A DNA stretch of 64,000 nt from NCBI GenBank assembly GCA_050694055.1, contig JBOGWX010000124.1, forward strand, positions 1 through 64,000, given 5' to 3'. Position 1 is the stretch's first letter. Every line of letters starts with the position of its first letter. This DNA comes from WHSV01 sp050694055 (GTDB lineage: Bacteria > Actinomycetota > CADDZG01 > WHSQ01). Both the position numbers and the translations under genes were made by a program. Below the pieces are notes generated by a model, which saw only the letters and a list, made by a program, of their open reading frames with translations, was not told the DNA's origin and ran no database searches. Positions 34,486-42,165 of this stretch are shown in pieces.

Positions 34486-35394
34486 CTACGCTGAGATGCC
34501 GCTTTCGATCCGCGCGGCTATACGACCCAAGAACGCCAAGCTCGCCCGAGCGTCCTCACTGGGACCAGGGCGCCGACCGGCAGTCGCTTCGAGAACCGCG
34601 TCTTGCTCGAGCACATACCAACCCCGGTAGCCGCGACCTTCGAGCGTGGCAACGATCGAGGCGACGTCGACGACTCCGGCGCCGAGAGGGCGATAGAGGC
34701 CGCCGCGCACCGCCTCGTGGTAGCCGAGAGAGCCGGCCCGCACCCGTTCTGCGAGGACTCCGTCGATATCTTTCAGATGAACGTGCACCACGCGCTCGCG
34801 CGCGGCCCGCACGACGGCCACGGGATCGGCGCCGCCGATCAGCAGATGCCCCGTGTCGATGCACAGTGACACCGTCGAGGTCTCGAGCAGCCGGTTCACA
34901 TCGTCGGGTCCCTCGATGACGGTTCCGAAATGGGGATGCAGAGCCACCGACAGGCCGTGCTCGCCCGCGAGCGAGACCACGCGATCGATGCCTTCGACCA
35001 GGTTGTTCCAGGCGTCGCCGTCGAGCACGACCTTGCCCTCGTAACCCGTCTCATCGCTCGCCGCCGACAGCACGAGCACCCGGCATCCCAGCGCCCCGAG
35101 CAGGTTCACGGCGCGCCCGGCCTGGGCGAGCTCATCGGACAACCGATCACCGCGATGCAGCACGAGCGGCACGAATCCGGCCACCAGCCGGAGGTGATGC
35201 CGGGCGAGCGTGTCCCGGAGTCCTGGCGCGTCGGTCGGAAGGTAACCGTCCGGTCCGAGCTCGGTCGCTCGCAGTCCGATCTCGCTCATCTCCTGGAGCA
35301 CGCGCTCCGGGGGCAACTGATAGCCCCATCCCGGGACCTCGCAGACACCCCAGGTGATCGGGGCCCCCGCGATTCGTTCCTGCAGCCGGCTCAT
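34486..35394 (-). CDS. iolE: inosose dehydratase-like TIM-barrel protein
   Basis: 302 residues of the xylose-isomerase-like TIM-barrel superfamily. Motifs: APITWGVCEVPGWGYQL, IGLRATELGPDGYLP, SVALHPHFGTVIEG with metal-binding Glu/His, LCIDTGHLLIGGADP with the Asp and His, and VHLKDID. IolE dehydrates 2-keto-myo-inositol (inosose) to the trihydroxycyclohexanedione. Position between iolG and the importer, and coupling to iolG (ATGA overlap), support this role. An isomerase such as IolI or IolH is an alternative within the same fold. Confidence 0.8.
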   Translation of the reverse strand: MSRLQERIAGAPITWGVCEVPGWGYQLPPERVLQEMSEIGLRATELGPDGYLPTDAPGLRDTLARHHLRLVAGFVPLVLHRGDRLSDELAQAGRAVNLLGALGCRVLVLSAASDETGYEGKVVLDGDAWNNLVEGIDRVVSLAGEHGLSVALHPHFGTVIEGPDDVNRLLETSTVSLCIDTGHLLIGGADPVAVVRAARERVVHVHLKDIDGVLAERVRAGSLGYHEAVRGGLYRPLGAGVVDVASIVATLEGRGYRGWYVLEQDAVLEATAGRRPGPSEDARASLAFLGRIAARIESGISA

Positions 35395-36386
35395 CCGATC
35401 TCCTCGATGCTCACGGGCCGGTGTTCCTTGCGTGAGCGCGTACAGGCAAGCCCGACGCGCAGCGCCTCGAGTGCGTCCCTCGCGGTGCATGGGCTTGCGG
35501 CTCCCCCTTGCACGACCTCCACGAAGGCGGCTATCTCGGCCTCGTAGGCGGCCGCGAACCGCTCCTGAAAGTTGGGATAGGCATCGTGGGGCGCCAAGGC
35601 CGCTCCCGGCTCCACCGAGCGCAGCGGCATGCGATCGTCCCATCCCACCGTGACGCTGTCGCGCGAACCGAACAGCTCCATGCGCACGTCGTAGCCGAGC
35701 GGATCGTGCCGGGTGACCGACAGAATTACGAGGGTTCCGCCCGACAGCTCGAGCGTGGCGACCGCGGTGTCGACGTCGTCGTAGTCGGCGAACACCGGAA
35801 AGCCGATGACGGACCCCGTCGCGAACACCTCGCGAACCTCCTGCCCGGTCACGAAACGGAGCGCGTCGAAGTCGTGCACGCTGAAATCCACGAAGATCCC
35901 GCCCGAGGTCGCGATGTAATCCTCCGGTGGCGGGGCGGGATCGTGCCCCGCCAGGCGGGCTACGTACAGGGTCCCCAGCGAGCCGCTCGCGACGAGCTCG
36001 CGGGCCGCCCGATATCCGGCGTCGAAGCGGCGCTGGAAGCCCATCTGAAAGGAGATGCCGGCCTCTTCGACGTGCTCCACGACTGCGCGGGTGGACTTCA
36101 GGTCCAGAGAGATGGGTTTCTCGCAGAACGCAGGCAGACCGGCGTCCGCGGCGGCGTGGATCAACTCGGCATGAGCGGAGGTCGCAGCCGCGATCACCAC
36201 GGCATCCACCGAGCGCCACAGCTCGTCGGTCGATCCCGCCGCCTCGAGGCCGAGATCGCTTGCCGTCTGTTTCGCACGGGCTTCGTCCGCGTCGGCCACG
36301 ATCACGTGGTCGACGGCCGAGTGGCGGGCGAGCGTCGCAGCATGAACCACGCCCATGCGACCAACCCCGATCACCCCGAAGCGCAT
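35391..36386 (-). CDS. iolG: inositol 2-dehydrogenase (Gfo/Idh/MocA family)
   Basis: 331 residues. The N-terminal Rossmann domain opens with MRFGVIGVGRMGVVHAATLA. The conserved Lys of the EKP motif is in FCEKPISLDLKS, and GGIFVDFSVHDFDALRF holds the catalytic Asp/His pair. It oxidises myo-inositol to 2-keto-inositol with NAD. The start MRFGVIG has a long Shine-Dalgarno (AAGGGGGGTGAG). It is the first gene of the six-gene minus-strand operon iolG-iolE-binding protein-permease-ATPase-iolC and is controlled by the operators upstream. Confidence 0.93.
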   Translation of the reverse strand: MRFGVIGVGRMGVVHAATLARHSAVDHVIVADADEARAKQTASDLGLEAAGSTDELWRSVDAVVIAAATSAHAELIHAAADAGLPAFCEKPISLDLKSTRAVVEHVEEAGISFQMGFQRRFDAGYRAARELVASGSLGTLYVARLAGHDPAPPPEDYIATSGGIFVDFSVHDFDALRFVTGQEVREVFATGSVIGFPVFADYDDVDTAVATLELSGGTLVILSVTRHDPLGYDVRMELFGSRDSVTVGWDDRMPLRSVEPGAALAPHDAYPNFQERFAAAYEAEIAAFVEVVQGGAASPCTARDALEALRVGLACTRSRKEHRPVSIEEIG

Positions 36387-36413
36387 CTCACCCCCCTTGC
36401 ACTTCCAGTTCTC

Positions 36414-36423
36414 GGAACGTTCC
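36414..36423. promoter_or_regulatory. operator 1 of the iol regulon (GGAACGTTCC)
   Basis: Perfect 10-bp palindrome with flanking C/AA, 27 bp upstream of iolG. CG-centred palindromes of this kind are typical for LacI-family repressors. It is the first of two identical sites, centres 47 bp apart. Confidence 0.75.
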
Positions 36424-36458
36424 AATCGGTGACCCGAAGCCGTCTGGGAAGGATTCGC

Positions 36459-36487
36459 TTGGAACGTTCCATCAGATGAAGTAATCT
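36459..36487 (+). promoter_or_regulatory. iolD promoter
   Basis: TTGGAA (36459-36464) and TAATCT (36482-36487) are separated by 17 bp, a good sigma-70-type promoter. Operator 2 overlaps the -35. Transcription would start near 36494, giving a leader of about 95 nt that ends in a palindrome adjacent to the start codon. Confidence 0.65.
36461..36470. promoter_or_regulatory. operator 2 of the iol regulon (GGAACGTTCC)
   Basis: Second identical palindrome. It overlaps the -35-like TTGGAA of the iolD promoter, so bound LacI-family protein would block iolD. Looping between the two sites could repress iolG as well. The likely ligand-responsive repressor is encoded at 38432-39463. Confidence 0.75.
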
Positions 36488-36559
36488 AGGCATCCGACGT
36501 GAGCCATGTCAAGGGGCCACTGGGGCTTCGGGAGAGCCGAACGGGGAGGGGTGAAGGGA

Positions 36560-36579
36560 GCGATCGTCTCGACGATCGC
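36560..36579 (+). promoter_or_regulatory. 20-bp palindrome abutting the iolD start (third copy of the dispersed core)
   Basis: GCGATCGTC-TC-GACGATCGC ends 8 nt before the iolD ATG. It is identical, in gene-sense orientation, to the palindromes of the dispersed elements at 33371-33390 and 59084-59103, but the rest of the element is missing. As RNA it would form a 9-bp hairpin over the ribosome-binding region; no clear Shine-Dalgarno is present. Confidence 0.65.
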
Positions 36580-36587
36580 GCAGGCAA

Positions 36588-38435
36588 ATGGAGACCATCC
36601 GGCTGACCGTCGCTCAGGCCATCGTGCGCTACCTGATCGCTCAGCGCACGGAGATCGACGGCGCGGAGGCACCGCTGTTTCCTGGGGTCTTCGCCATCTT
36701 TGGTCACGGCAACGTGACCTGTTTGGGCGAGGCTCTGCAAACCGTCCAGGACCGGCTTCCGACCTGGCGGGGTCAGAACGAGCAGACGATGGCGATGGCG
36801 GCCGTCGCCTTCGCCAAGGCCAGGCGCCGGCGTCAGATCATGGTCGCTACGAGCTCGATCGGGCCCGGCGCGACCAATATGGTCACCGCCGCCGGAATCG
36901 CCCATGCCAACCGGCTCCCGGTCCTGCTGCTGGCCGGCGACACCTTCGCCAGCCGGCTGCCCAACCCCGTTCTGCAACAGGTGGAGCATTTCGACGACCC
37001 CTCCCGCACCGTCAACGACGCCTTTCGTGCGGTGACGAGGTACTGGGACCGTGTCGTCCGTCCCGAACAGATCCTCCATTCGCTGCCGCAGGCGGTCGCC
37101 ACGATGCTCGACCCCGCCGATTGCGGGCCCGCATTCATCGCGCTCCCCCAAGACGTCCAGGCAGAGGCCTTCGATTTCCCGGCCGCCTTCTTCCAACCCC
37201 GAGTACACCGCGTACGCAGGCCTGGGCCGGACGAGAGCGAGGTCGCCGCCGCCGCCGAGGTGCTGCGCTCCGCGCGCCGTCCCCTCCTGATTGCAGGTGG
37301 CGGCGTTCACTATGCGCTCGCGACCGCCGAGCTCGCGGCCTTCGCCGAGCGGCACAACGTGCCGGTCGTAGAGACGGCCGCGGGCAAGTCGGCACTGGTC
37401 TGGGATCATCCGCACTTCGCCGGACCCCTCGGCGTGACCGGGAGCACGTCGGCCAACTCCCTGGCAGCGGACGCCGACGTCGTGCTCGCGGTGGGGACCA
37501 GGCTCCAGGACTTCACCACCGGCTCGTGGAGCGTGTTTCGCGACGAGCGCCTTCGGCTCATCTCATTGAACGTCGGCCGCTATGACGCCGGCAAGCACGC
37601 GGCCCTCACGGTCGTCGCCGACGCCCGCCGGGGTCTCGACGAGCTAGCGCGCGCGCTGGGGGAGTGGCGCGCACCGGATGCGTGGACCGGTCGTTCGGCC
37701 GACGAGTATCGATCGTGGAACGACTACCTCGATGAGGTCGCGGCTCCGCCGAGAGATGGTGGCGCCCCCTCTTATGCCGCGGTGATTCGCAAGATCAACG
37801 AGATGGCTCTGCCCAACGACTACGCGCTGACCGCCGCGGGTGGCCTACCGGGCGAGCTCAACAAGCAGTGGCGCTCGCAAGGGATCGGCACCTTCGATTG
37901 TGAGTACGGCTTCTCGTGCATGGGATACGAGGTCGGAGGTGCATGGGGCGCCGCCATGGCCCTCGATGATGGGACCGTTATCTCATTCTGTGGCGACGGT
38001 TCGTACCTGATGGCCAACTCGGACGTGTATAGCTCCGTGCTCTCGGGTCACAAGTTCATCTTGGTGCTGTGCGACAACGGCGGTTATGCGGTAATCAACC
38101 GGCTCCAGGTGTTCAAGGGCGGAGCCCCGTTCAACAACCTGCTGCAGGATGCGCGGGTAAGCGAGCTGGTGCGGGTGGACTTCGCCGCGCACGCTCGGGC
38201 GATGGGGGCTCGCACCGAAGTCGTATCTACGCTCGACGAGCTGGGACCCGCTCTCGAACGTGCCCGCGCCGCCGATCGTACGTCCGTGATCGTCATCGAG
38301 ACCGAGGCGGACACCTGGACCGGCGGGGACGCGTGGTGGGACGTCGGGGTACCCGAAGTATCGGAGCGCGCGCAGGTGCGGGTCGCCAAGGCGGAGCACG
38401 AGGCCGAGCGCAAGCATCAGCGGATCGGAATATGA
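36588..38435 (+). CDS. iolD: 3D-(3,5/4)-trihydroxycyclohexane-1,2-dione hydrolase
   Basis: 615 residues, ThDP-dependent family. N-terminal Pyr domain (VAQAIVRYLIAQ; FAIFGHGNVTCLGEAL; the ThDP Glu region QNEQTMAMAAVAFAK), central domain (about 205-335), C-terminal PP domain with the ThDP motif FCGDGSYLMANSDVYSS ... NGGYAV. IolD opens the ring of the diketone to 5-deoxy-glucuronate, the IolB substrate. It is transcribed divergently from iolG from a LacI-type promoter and is coupled to the regulator gene by an ATGA overlap. The start METIRLTVA fits the family. Confidence 0.94.
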   Translation: METIRLTVAQAIVRYLIAQRTEIDGAEAPLFPGVFAIFGHGNVTCLGEALQTVQDRLPTWRGQNEQTMAMAAVAFAKARRRRQIMVATSSIGPGATNMVTAAGIAHANRLPVLLLAGDTFASRLPNPVLQQVEHFDDPSRTVNDAFRAVTRYWDRVVRPEQILHSLPQAVATMLDPADCGPAFIALPQDVQAEAFDFPAAFFQPRVHRVRRPGPDESEVAAAAEVLRSARRPLLIAGGGVHYALATAELAAFAERHNVPVVETAAGKSALVWDHPHFAGPLGVTGSTSANSLAADADVVLAVGTRLQDFTTGSWSVFRDERLRLISLNVGRYDAGKHAALTVVADARRGLDELARALGEWRAPDAWTGRSADEYRSWNDYLDEVAAPPRDGGAPSYAAVIRKINEMALPNDYALTAAGGLPGELNKQWRSQGIGTFDCEYGFSCMGYEVGGAWGAAMALDDGTVISFCGDGSYLMANSDVYSSVLSGHKFILVLCDNGGYAVINRLQVFKGGAPFNNLLQDARVSELVRVDFAAHARAMGARTEVVSTLDELGPALERARAADRTSVIVIETEADTWTGGDAWWDVGVPEVSERAQVRVAKAEHEAERKHQRIGI

Positions 38436-39463
38436 AGAAGTCCGTGGCCGGCTCGGTCGCGGGCCTTGATGCCGGGCATCCCACGATCGTCGATGTCGCA
38501 AGGCGAGCGGGCGTGTCCAAGTCCCTGGTCTCGCTCGTGATGCGCGGGTCCACACAGGTGAGCGACGTGAAGCGCGACGCGGTGTTGCGCGCGGCGGAGG
38601 AACTGCGTTACCGGCCGAACGCGGTGGCACGCAGCCTCGTGCGCAAGCGGAGCAATTTGATCGGAGTGATGCTCTCCGACCTCCACAACCCTTTCTTCGT
38701 GGAGGTCGTGGACGGCATTCAGCAGGAAGCTCTAGCCGCCGACTATCACGCTCTGTTCAACACCGGGGGCCGCGTGGCTGCGGGTGAGGCGGTCGCCATC
38801 GAGTCGCTGCTCCAACTCCGAACCGACGGCCTCATTCTCGCCAGCCCCATCCTTCCCGCCCGGCAGATACGCGCGGCCGCGGCTGCGGCGCCCCTGATCC
38901 TCGTTGCCCGGCCCTCGCGCTGGCCGGAAGTGGATTCCGTTACCAACGACGACCGCGCGGGTGCCCGCCTTGCGGTCGACCATCTCGTCGAGCTGGGGCA
39001 CACCGCGATCGCGCACGTCGACGGCGGCAGGGGGGCGGGAGCGGCCTCCCGTCGCGCAGGGTACAAGGACGCGATGAAACGGCACGGTCACGATCCCATC
39101 ATCGTGGCCGGCGAATACACCGAGCAAGGAGGAGCCCGAGGTGTCGCCCGCCTCCTCGACACCGGACGGCATCCAACCGCGATCTTCGCGGCCAACGACC
39201 TTGCGGCGATCGGAGTGCTGCAGGCACTGGAGGAACATGGGCTCCGCGTGCCCGATGACGTGTCGCTGATCGGCTACGACAACACCGCGCTGGCCGCGCT
39301 CGGGCACATCGACCTCACGACCATCGATCAACCCCGGCGAGAGATCGGCTCGACGGCCGTAGGGCTGCTGCTCGATCGGCTGAACGGTGCACGGGGGAGG
39401 GCGCGCCACGTCCTGGTGCAGCCAAGCCTCGTCGTTCGAGGAACCACGGCGCCGTCGTCGTAG
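38432..39463 (+). CDS. LacI-family regulator of inositol catabolism
   Basis: 343 residues. The N-terminal helix-turn-helix reads TIVDVARRAGVSKSLVSLVM, followed by the hinge helix NAVARSLVRKRSNLIGVML. The remainder is a periplasmic-binding-protein-like ligand domain (LHNPFFVEVVDGIQQEA; AIFAANDLAAIGVLQAL; DVSLIGYDNTALAALGHIDLTTI). It probably senses an inositol intermediate and binds the twin GGAACGTTCC operators. The ATG overlaps the iolD stop, so it is autoregulated as part of its own target operon (inference). About 190 bp downstream to 39651 contain no recognisable gene. Confidence 0.92.
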   Translation: MKKSVAGSVAGLDAGHPTIVDVARRAGVSKSLVSLVMRGSTQVSDVKRDAVLRAAEELRYRPNAVARSLVRKRSNLIGVMLSDLHNPFFVEVVDGIQQEALAADYHALFNTGGRVAAGEAVAIESLLQLRTDGLILASPILPARQIRAAAAAAPLILVARPSRWPEVDSVTNDDRAGARLAVDHLVELGHTAIAHVDGGRGAGAASRRAGYKDAMKRHGHDPIIVAGEYTEQGGARGVARLLDTGRHPTAIFAANDLAAIGVLQALEEHGLRVPDDVSLIGYDNTALAALGHIDLTTIDQPRREIGSTAVGLLLDRLNGARGRARHVLVQPSLVVRGTTAPSS

Positions 39464-39651
39464 CCGGCCTGGTGTGTGCGGCAAGCGCGTGCGTCCCAAG
39501 GAAACCCGCCGAATTCCGGACAGATCGCTTCTGCGAGGGCGGGTCCAGACCTCATATAGCACCCCCACACACGAAAGTCCCGCAAGGCCCTTTCTCGTAA
39601 CGATCCGCGGACGTTGACTAGGCATCATTGGGCTGGTCGGAGCGAAGGATC

Positions 39652-39855
39652 ACGGGGGCAAGCGTGAGTCACAAGCACAGACGCTCGCAGCAATGGCCTT
39701 CTTCGTCGCGGCCAGGGGCGCCGTCGCGCTTCTCGGCACCGCCAACGGCACCCTGGGCGCCGAGAGCTCCTCACAGCTCTTGGCCTTCGCCGCCCTCATG
39801 GCAGCCGGCCCACGTCTCGGTGTGGCTGCGATCAGGAACCGGGCGTCGCTCATGA
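39652..39855 (+). pseudogene. remnant of the 40925-type membrane protein, start codon lost
   Basis: The stretch from about 39566 to 39815 is similar to 40395-40690, including the upstream leader. The position equivalent to the start ATG at 40482 is ACG here. The coding similarity covers the first hydrophobic segment (FFVAARGAVALLGTANGTLG) and then jumps, out of frame, to the extreme C-terminus (PAHVSVWLRSGTGRRS, TGA at 39853-39855). That tail is equivalent to PAHASLWLRPTGERR of the intact gene. The middle of roughly 340 codons is deleted. Confidence 0.75.
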
Positions 39856-39871
39856 CCGCGCCGGGGTGCTC

Positions 39872-40291
39872 CTACGCGTCCACGAACGCCAGGATTAACG
39901 CGGCCAGGGTGATCATGATGGAGACGCTCGAGAACACGAAGACGCGCGTCTGGAGGTTGAGCTGCGTGGCGAAGTCCTCACGAACTCCCGAGAGGGCTCC
40001 GAGAACTTTGTATTCGAAGCTCTCCGCGCGCGCGTCGATGCGGTCGTCGAGGCGCTTCTCGAACTCCTCGAGCTTGACGTCCACCACTTCGAAGCGATGG
40101 TCGATGGTGTCGAAGCGCCGGTTTACCTCGCTCTTGAATTCGACGAGATCGCGCTTGACCACATCGAGGCTGGCTTCGGTCGCGGGCCGTTCGCCGGGCA
40201 GATGCTCCATCAGCGTGGCGGCCTCCTTTGGTCCGAGGACCTTTTCGAGACGGTTCCGCAGCTCGACGAGCGACTGTTCATGTGTAGCCAT
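39872..40291 (-). CDS. small coiled-coil protein with C-terminal membrane anchor
   Basis: 139 residues. A helical, heavily charged region (about 15-105) has heptad-like repeats (FDTIDHRFEVVDVKLEEFEKRLDD). A single C-terminal membrane helix (VFVFSSVSIMITLAALILAFV) follows. The layout resembles tail-anchored coiled-coil proteins of the DUF1640/CCDC90 type, but no family is firmly assigned. Start MATHEQSL has the Shine-Dalgarno AGGAAGGG. It lies on the minus strand between two degenerate copies of the membrane-protein family, so it may have been inserted during that rearrangement. Confidence 0.78.
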   Translation of the reverse strand: MATHEQSLVELRNRLEKVLGPKEAATLMEHLPGERPATEASLDVVKRDLVEFKSEVNRRFDTIDHRFEVVDVKLEEFEKRLDDRIDARAESFEYKVLGALSGVREDFATQLNLQTRVFVFSSVSIMITLAALILAFVDA

Positions 40292-40481
40292 TGTGCCCTT
40301 CCTGACGTTGCCGGGCAATGGGCACGGAACCCGGAAGAGATGGATCGTTGAGCCGAGGCTAACGGGCACCTGTGACGGAAAGGCGACCCACTCGCACACA
40401 CGAAACTCCCGCAAGACCCTTGGTCGTAACGCGTCGCGGACGCTCAAGGGGCATCACCGGGGGTCGTCGGAGCAAGGAATC

Positions 40482-40928
40482 ATGGGGGCTGAAGCAGGGT
40501 CGCCAGAAGCGATGGGAGGGCATCGCCGCCGGTCGATCAAGCGTGCTGGGCCAGTTGCCATCGCGATGCTTGTCTTCTTCACCGCGGCCATGGGCACTGT
40601 GGCGCTGCTCGGCGGCGCGAACTCCACCTTCACGGGCGGGAGCTCCTCGCTGTTGGTGGCCCCCGCCGCGTTCATGGTTGTCGGAGCGCTGATCGTCGCC
40701 CAGCGGCCGGACAACGCGGTTGGTTGGGTCTTCTCGAGCATCGGCCTGTTGTCTTGCCAGGCTGGATTCTCACTCGCCAATACGTCACTTTACCTATGGG
40801 GCGGACCACTTAGGCGCGAGACCGACCTCGACCAACTCAGCCGCGATCTCGTATCGGTGGTAGATGCCACCATGCAGCCCCCACACGCATCGCTGTGGCT
40901 GCACTCGTCTCCGAGGAGCGAGCGATGA
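40482..40928 (+). CDS. internally deleted paralog of the following membrane protein
   Basis: 148 residues. Two or three hydrophobic segments (AIAMLVFFTAAMGTVALLGG; LLVAPAAFMVVGALIVAQRP) match the first helices of the 40925 protein. The last 35 residues (DLDQLSRDLVSVVDATMQP then HASLWLHSS) match its C-terminus; about 250 middle residues are absent. The frame is open, with AAGGAATC before the ATG and an ATGA overlap with the next gene, so a small protein may still be made. Either a functional miniature or a pseudogene in frame by chance. Confidence 0.65.
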   Translation: MGAEAGSPEAMGGHRRRSIKRAGPVAIAMLVFFTAAMGTVALLGGANSTFTGGSSSLLVAPAAFMVVGALIVAQRPDNAVGWVFSSIGLLSCQAGFSLANTSLYLWGGPLRRETDLDQLSRDLVSVVDATMQPPHASLWLHSSPRSER

Positions 40929-42136
40929 AGCGTTCCGTTTACCTGGCCTGGGGGTTGTGCGGTTTCTCTCTCGCCCTGCTCGCCGGTGCTCTCATCATGC
41001 AGTTGCTCACGCTCTCGACGCCGGTAGGCGGAGTGTTCGGCTCGCGGGGTTTCCAGAGCCTTCCGGGAGCGGCGTTGGCGCTGCTGGGAGCTCTGCTGGC
41101 GATCCGCAAACCCACCAACCCAGTGGGGTGGCTGCTCCTCGCCGCGGGGATGGTCGTAAGCGTTCAGATGTTCGCATGGGAGTACGCGACCTACGGGCTC
41201 GTTGCGCGCCGCGCCGACGTACCTTTTGCCGAGGTCGCAGCGTGGGTCTCCGGGTGGACGTGGATGCTCCTGATTGCGCTCGTCGGAGTCTTCGTGATTC
41301 TGCTGTTTCCGAATGGTCGCTTTCCGTCGAGCCGGTGGCGGTTAGTGGCTTGGCTTTGTGTTGCGAGCGTCTCCATCGGCTCCTTCGGCTTCGCCGCCCT
41401 CCCGGGCCCGATGGAGGGTGGAGGAGGGGTGACCAACCCCTTTGCTCTGGAGAATCCTTCGTGGCTGGCTCCTCTGTCACTGGGACTTGGGACGATCGCT
41501 CTCAACGTGAGCCTCCTGCTTTCTGCCGCTTCGCTGACGGTGCGATTTAGAAGGGCTGCCGGAATCGAAAGAGCCCAAATTAAGTGGTTGACTCTTGGGA
41601 CCGGCCTGGTCGCCGCCGTTCTTGCTTTGGGGACTCCGGTCTTCATCCTCACCGCGCGGGAGTCGCCGGCTTTTTGGCTGGCTTCCAACCTGGCTGTGAT
41701 CTCCCTGACGGCGGTGCCGGTTTCGATAGCGGTGGCCATCCTGCGCTACCGCCTCTACGACATCGACCGCATCATCAGCCGGACGCTCGCCTACGGCGCG
41801 CTCACCACGATCCTCGTGGGCGGCTACTTCCTTCTGGTCCTAGCGTTGCATTCAGTCTTGCCGCTACCGGAGGACTCGCCGCTGATCGTGGCCGCCTCGA
41901 CCCTCGGGGTCGTCGCGGCCTTCGGCCCCCTCAGAAACCGCGTCCAGAGCGCGGTCGACCGCCGCTTCAACCGCAGTCGCTACGACGCGGAGCGCATTAT
42001 CGCCGAGTTCGGCGGCCGCCTGCGGTTGCAGGTCGAGATCGAGGGACTGAGCCGCGACCTCGTCGAGGTTGTGGATCGCACCATGCATCCGGCCCACGCC
42101 TCGCTCTGGCTGCGCCCGACGGGGGAGAGGCGATGA
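40925..42136 (+). CDS. polytopic membrane protein related to actinobacterial sensor-kinase input domains
   Basis: 403 residues. About eight membrane helices (residues 10-310) are followed by a cytoplasmic tail starting with RNRVQSAVDRRFNRSRYDAERIIAEFGGRLR, ending SRDLVEVVDRTMHPAHASLWLRP. The YRLYDIDRIISRTLAYG-to-RRFNR segment is the linker commonly found before histidine-kinase or GAF domains in actinobacteria, but no kinase domain is present. It may be a stand-alone signal receptor or a kinase relic. ATG overlaps the preceding paralog's stop. Two truncated relatives lie immediately upstream. Confidence 0.82.
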   Translation: MKRSVYLAWGLCGFSLALLAGALIMQLLTLSTPVGGVFGSRGFQSLPGAALALLGALLAIRKPTNPVGWLLLAAGMVVSVQMFAWEYATYGLVARRADVPFAEVAAWVSGWTWMLLIALVGVFVILLFPNGRFPSSRWRLVAWLCVASVSIGSFGFAALPGPMEGGGGVTNPFALENPSWLAPLSLGLGTIALNVSLLLSAASLTVRFRRAAGIERAQIKWLTLGTGLVAAVLALGTPVFILTARESPAFWLASNLAVISLTAVPVSIAVAILRYRLYDIDRIISRTLAYGALTTILVGGYFLLVLALHSVLPLPEDSPLIVAASTLGVVAAFGPLRNRVQSAVDRRFNRSRYDAERIIAEFGGRLRLQVEIEGLSRDLVEVVDRTMHPAHASLWLRPTGERR

Positions 42137-42165
42137 GGCCCGTCGTGGAGAACAGGAAACGACTG

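Noticed and set aside
35395..36219. N-terminal extension of the IolE-like protein read through iolG
   Set aside because: The longer frame is an out-of-frame reading of iolG; the family start is at 35394 with an ATGA overlap.
39463..39651. Gene between lacI and the first paralog remnant
   Set aside because: Only short frames without family resemblance or ribosome-binding sites; treated as non-coding.
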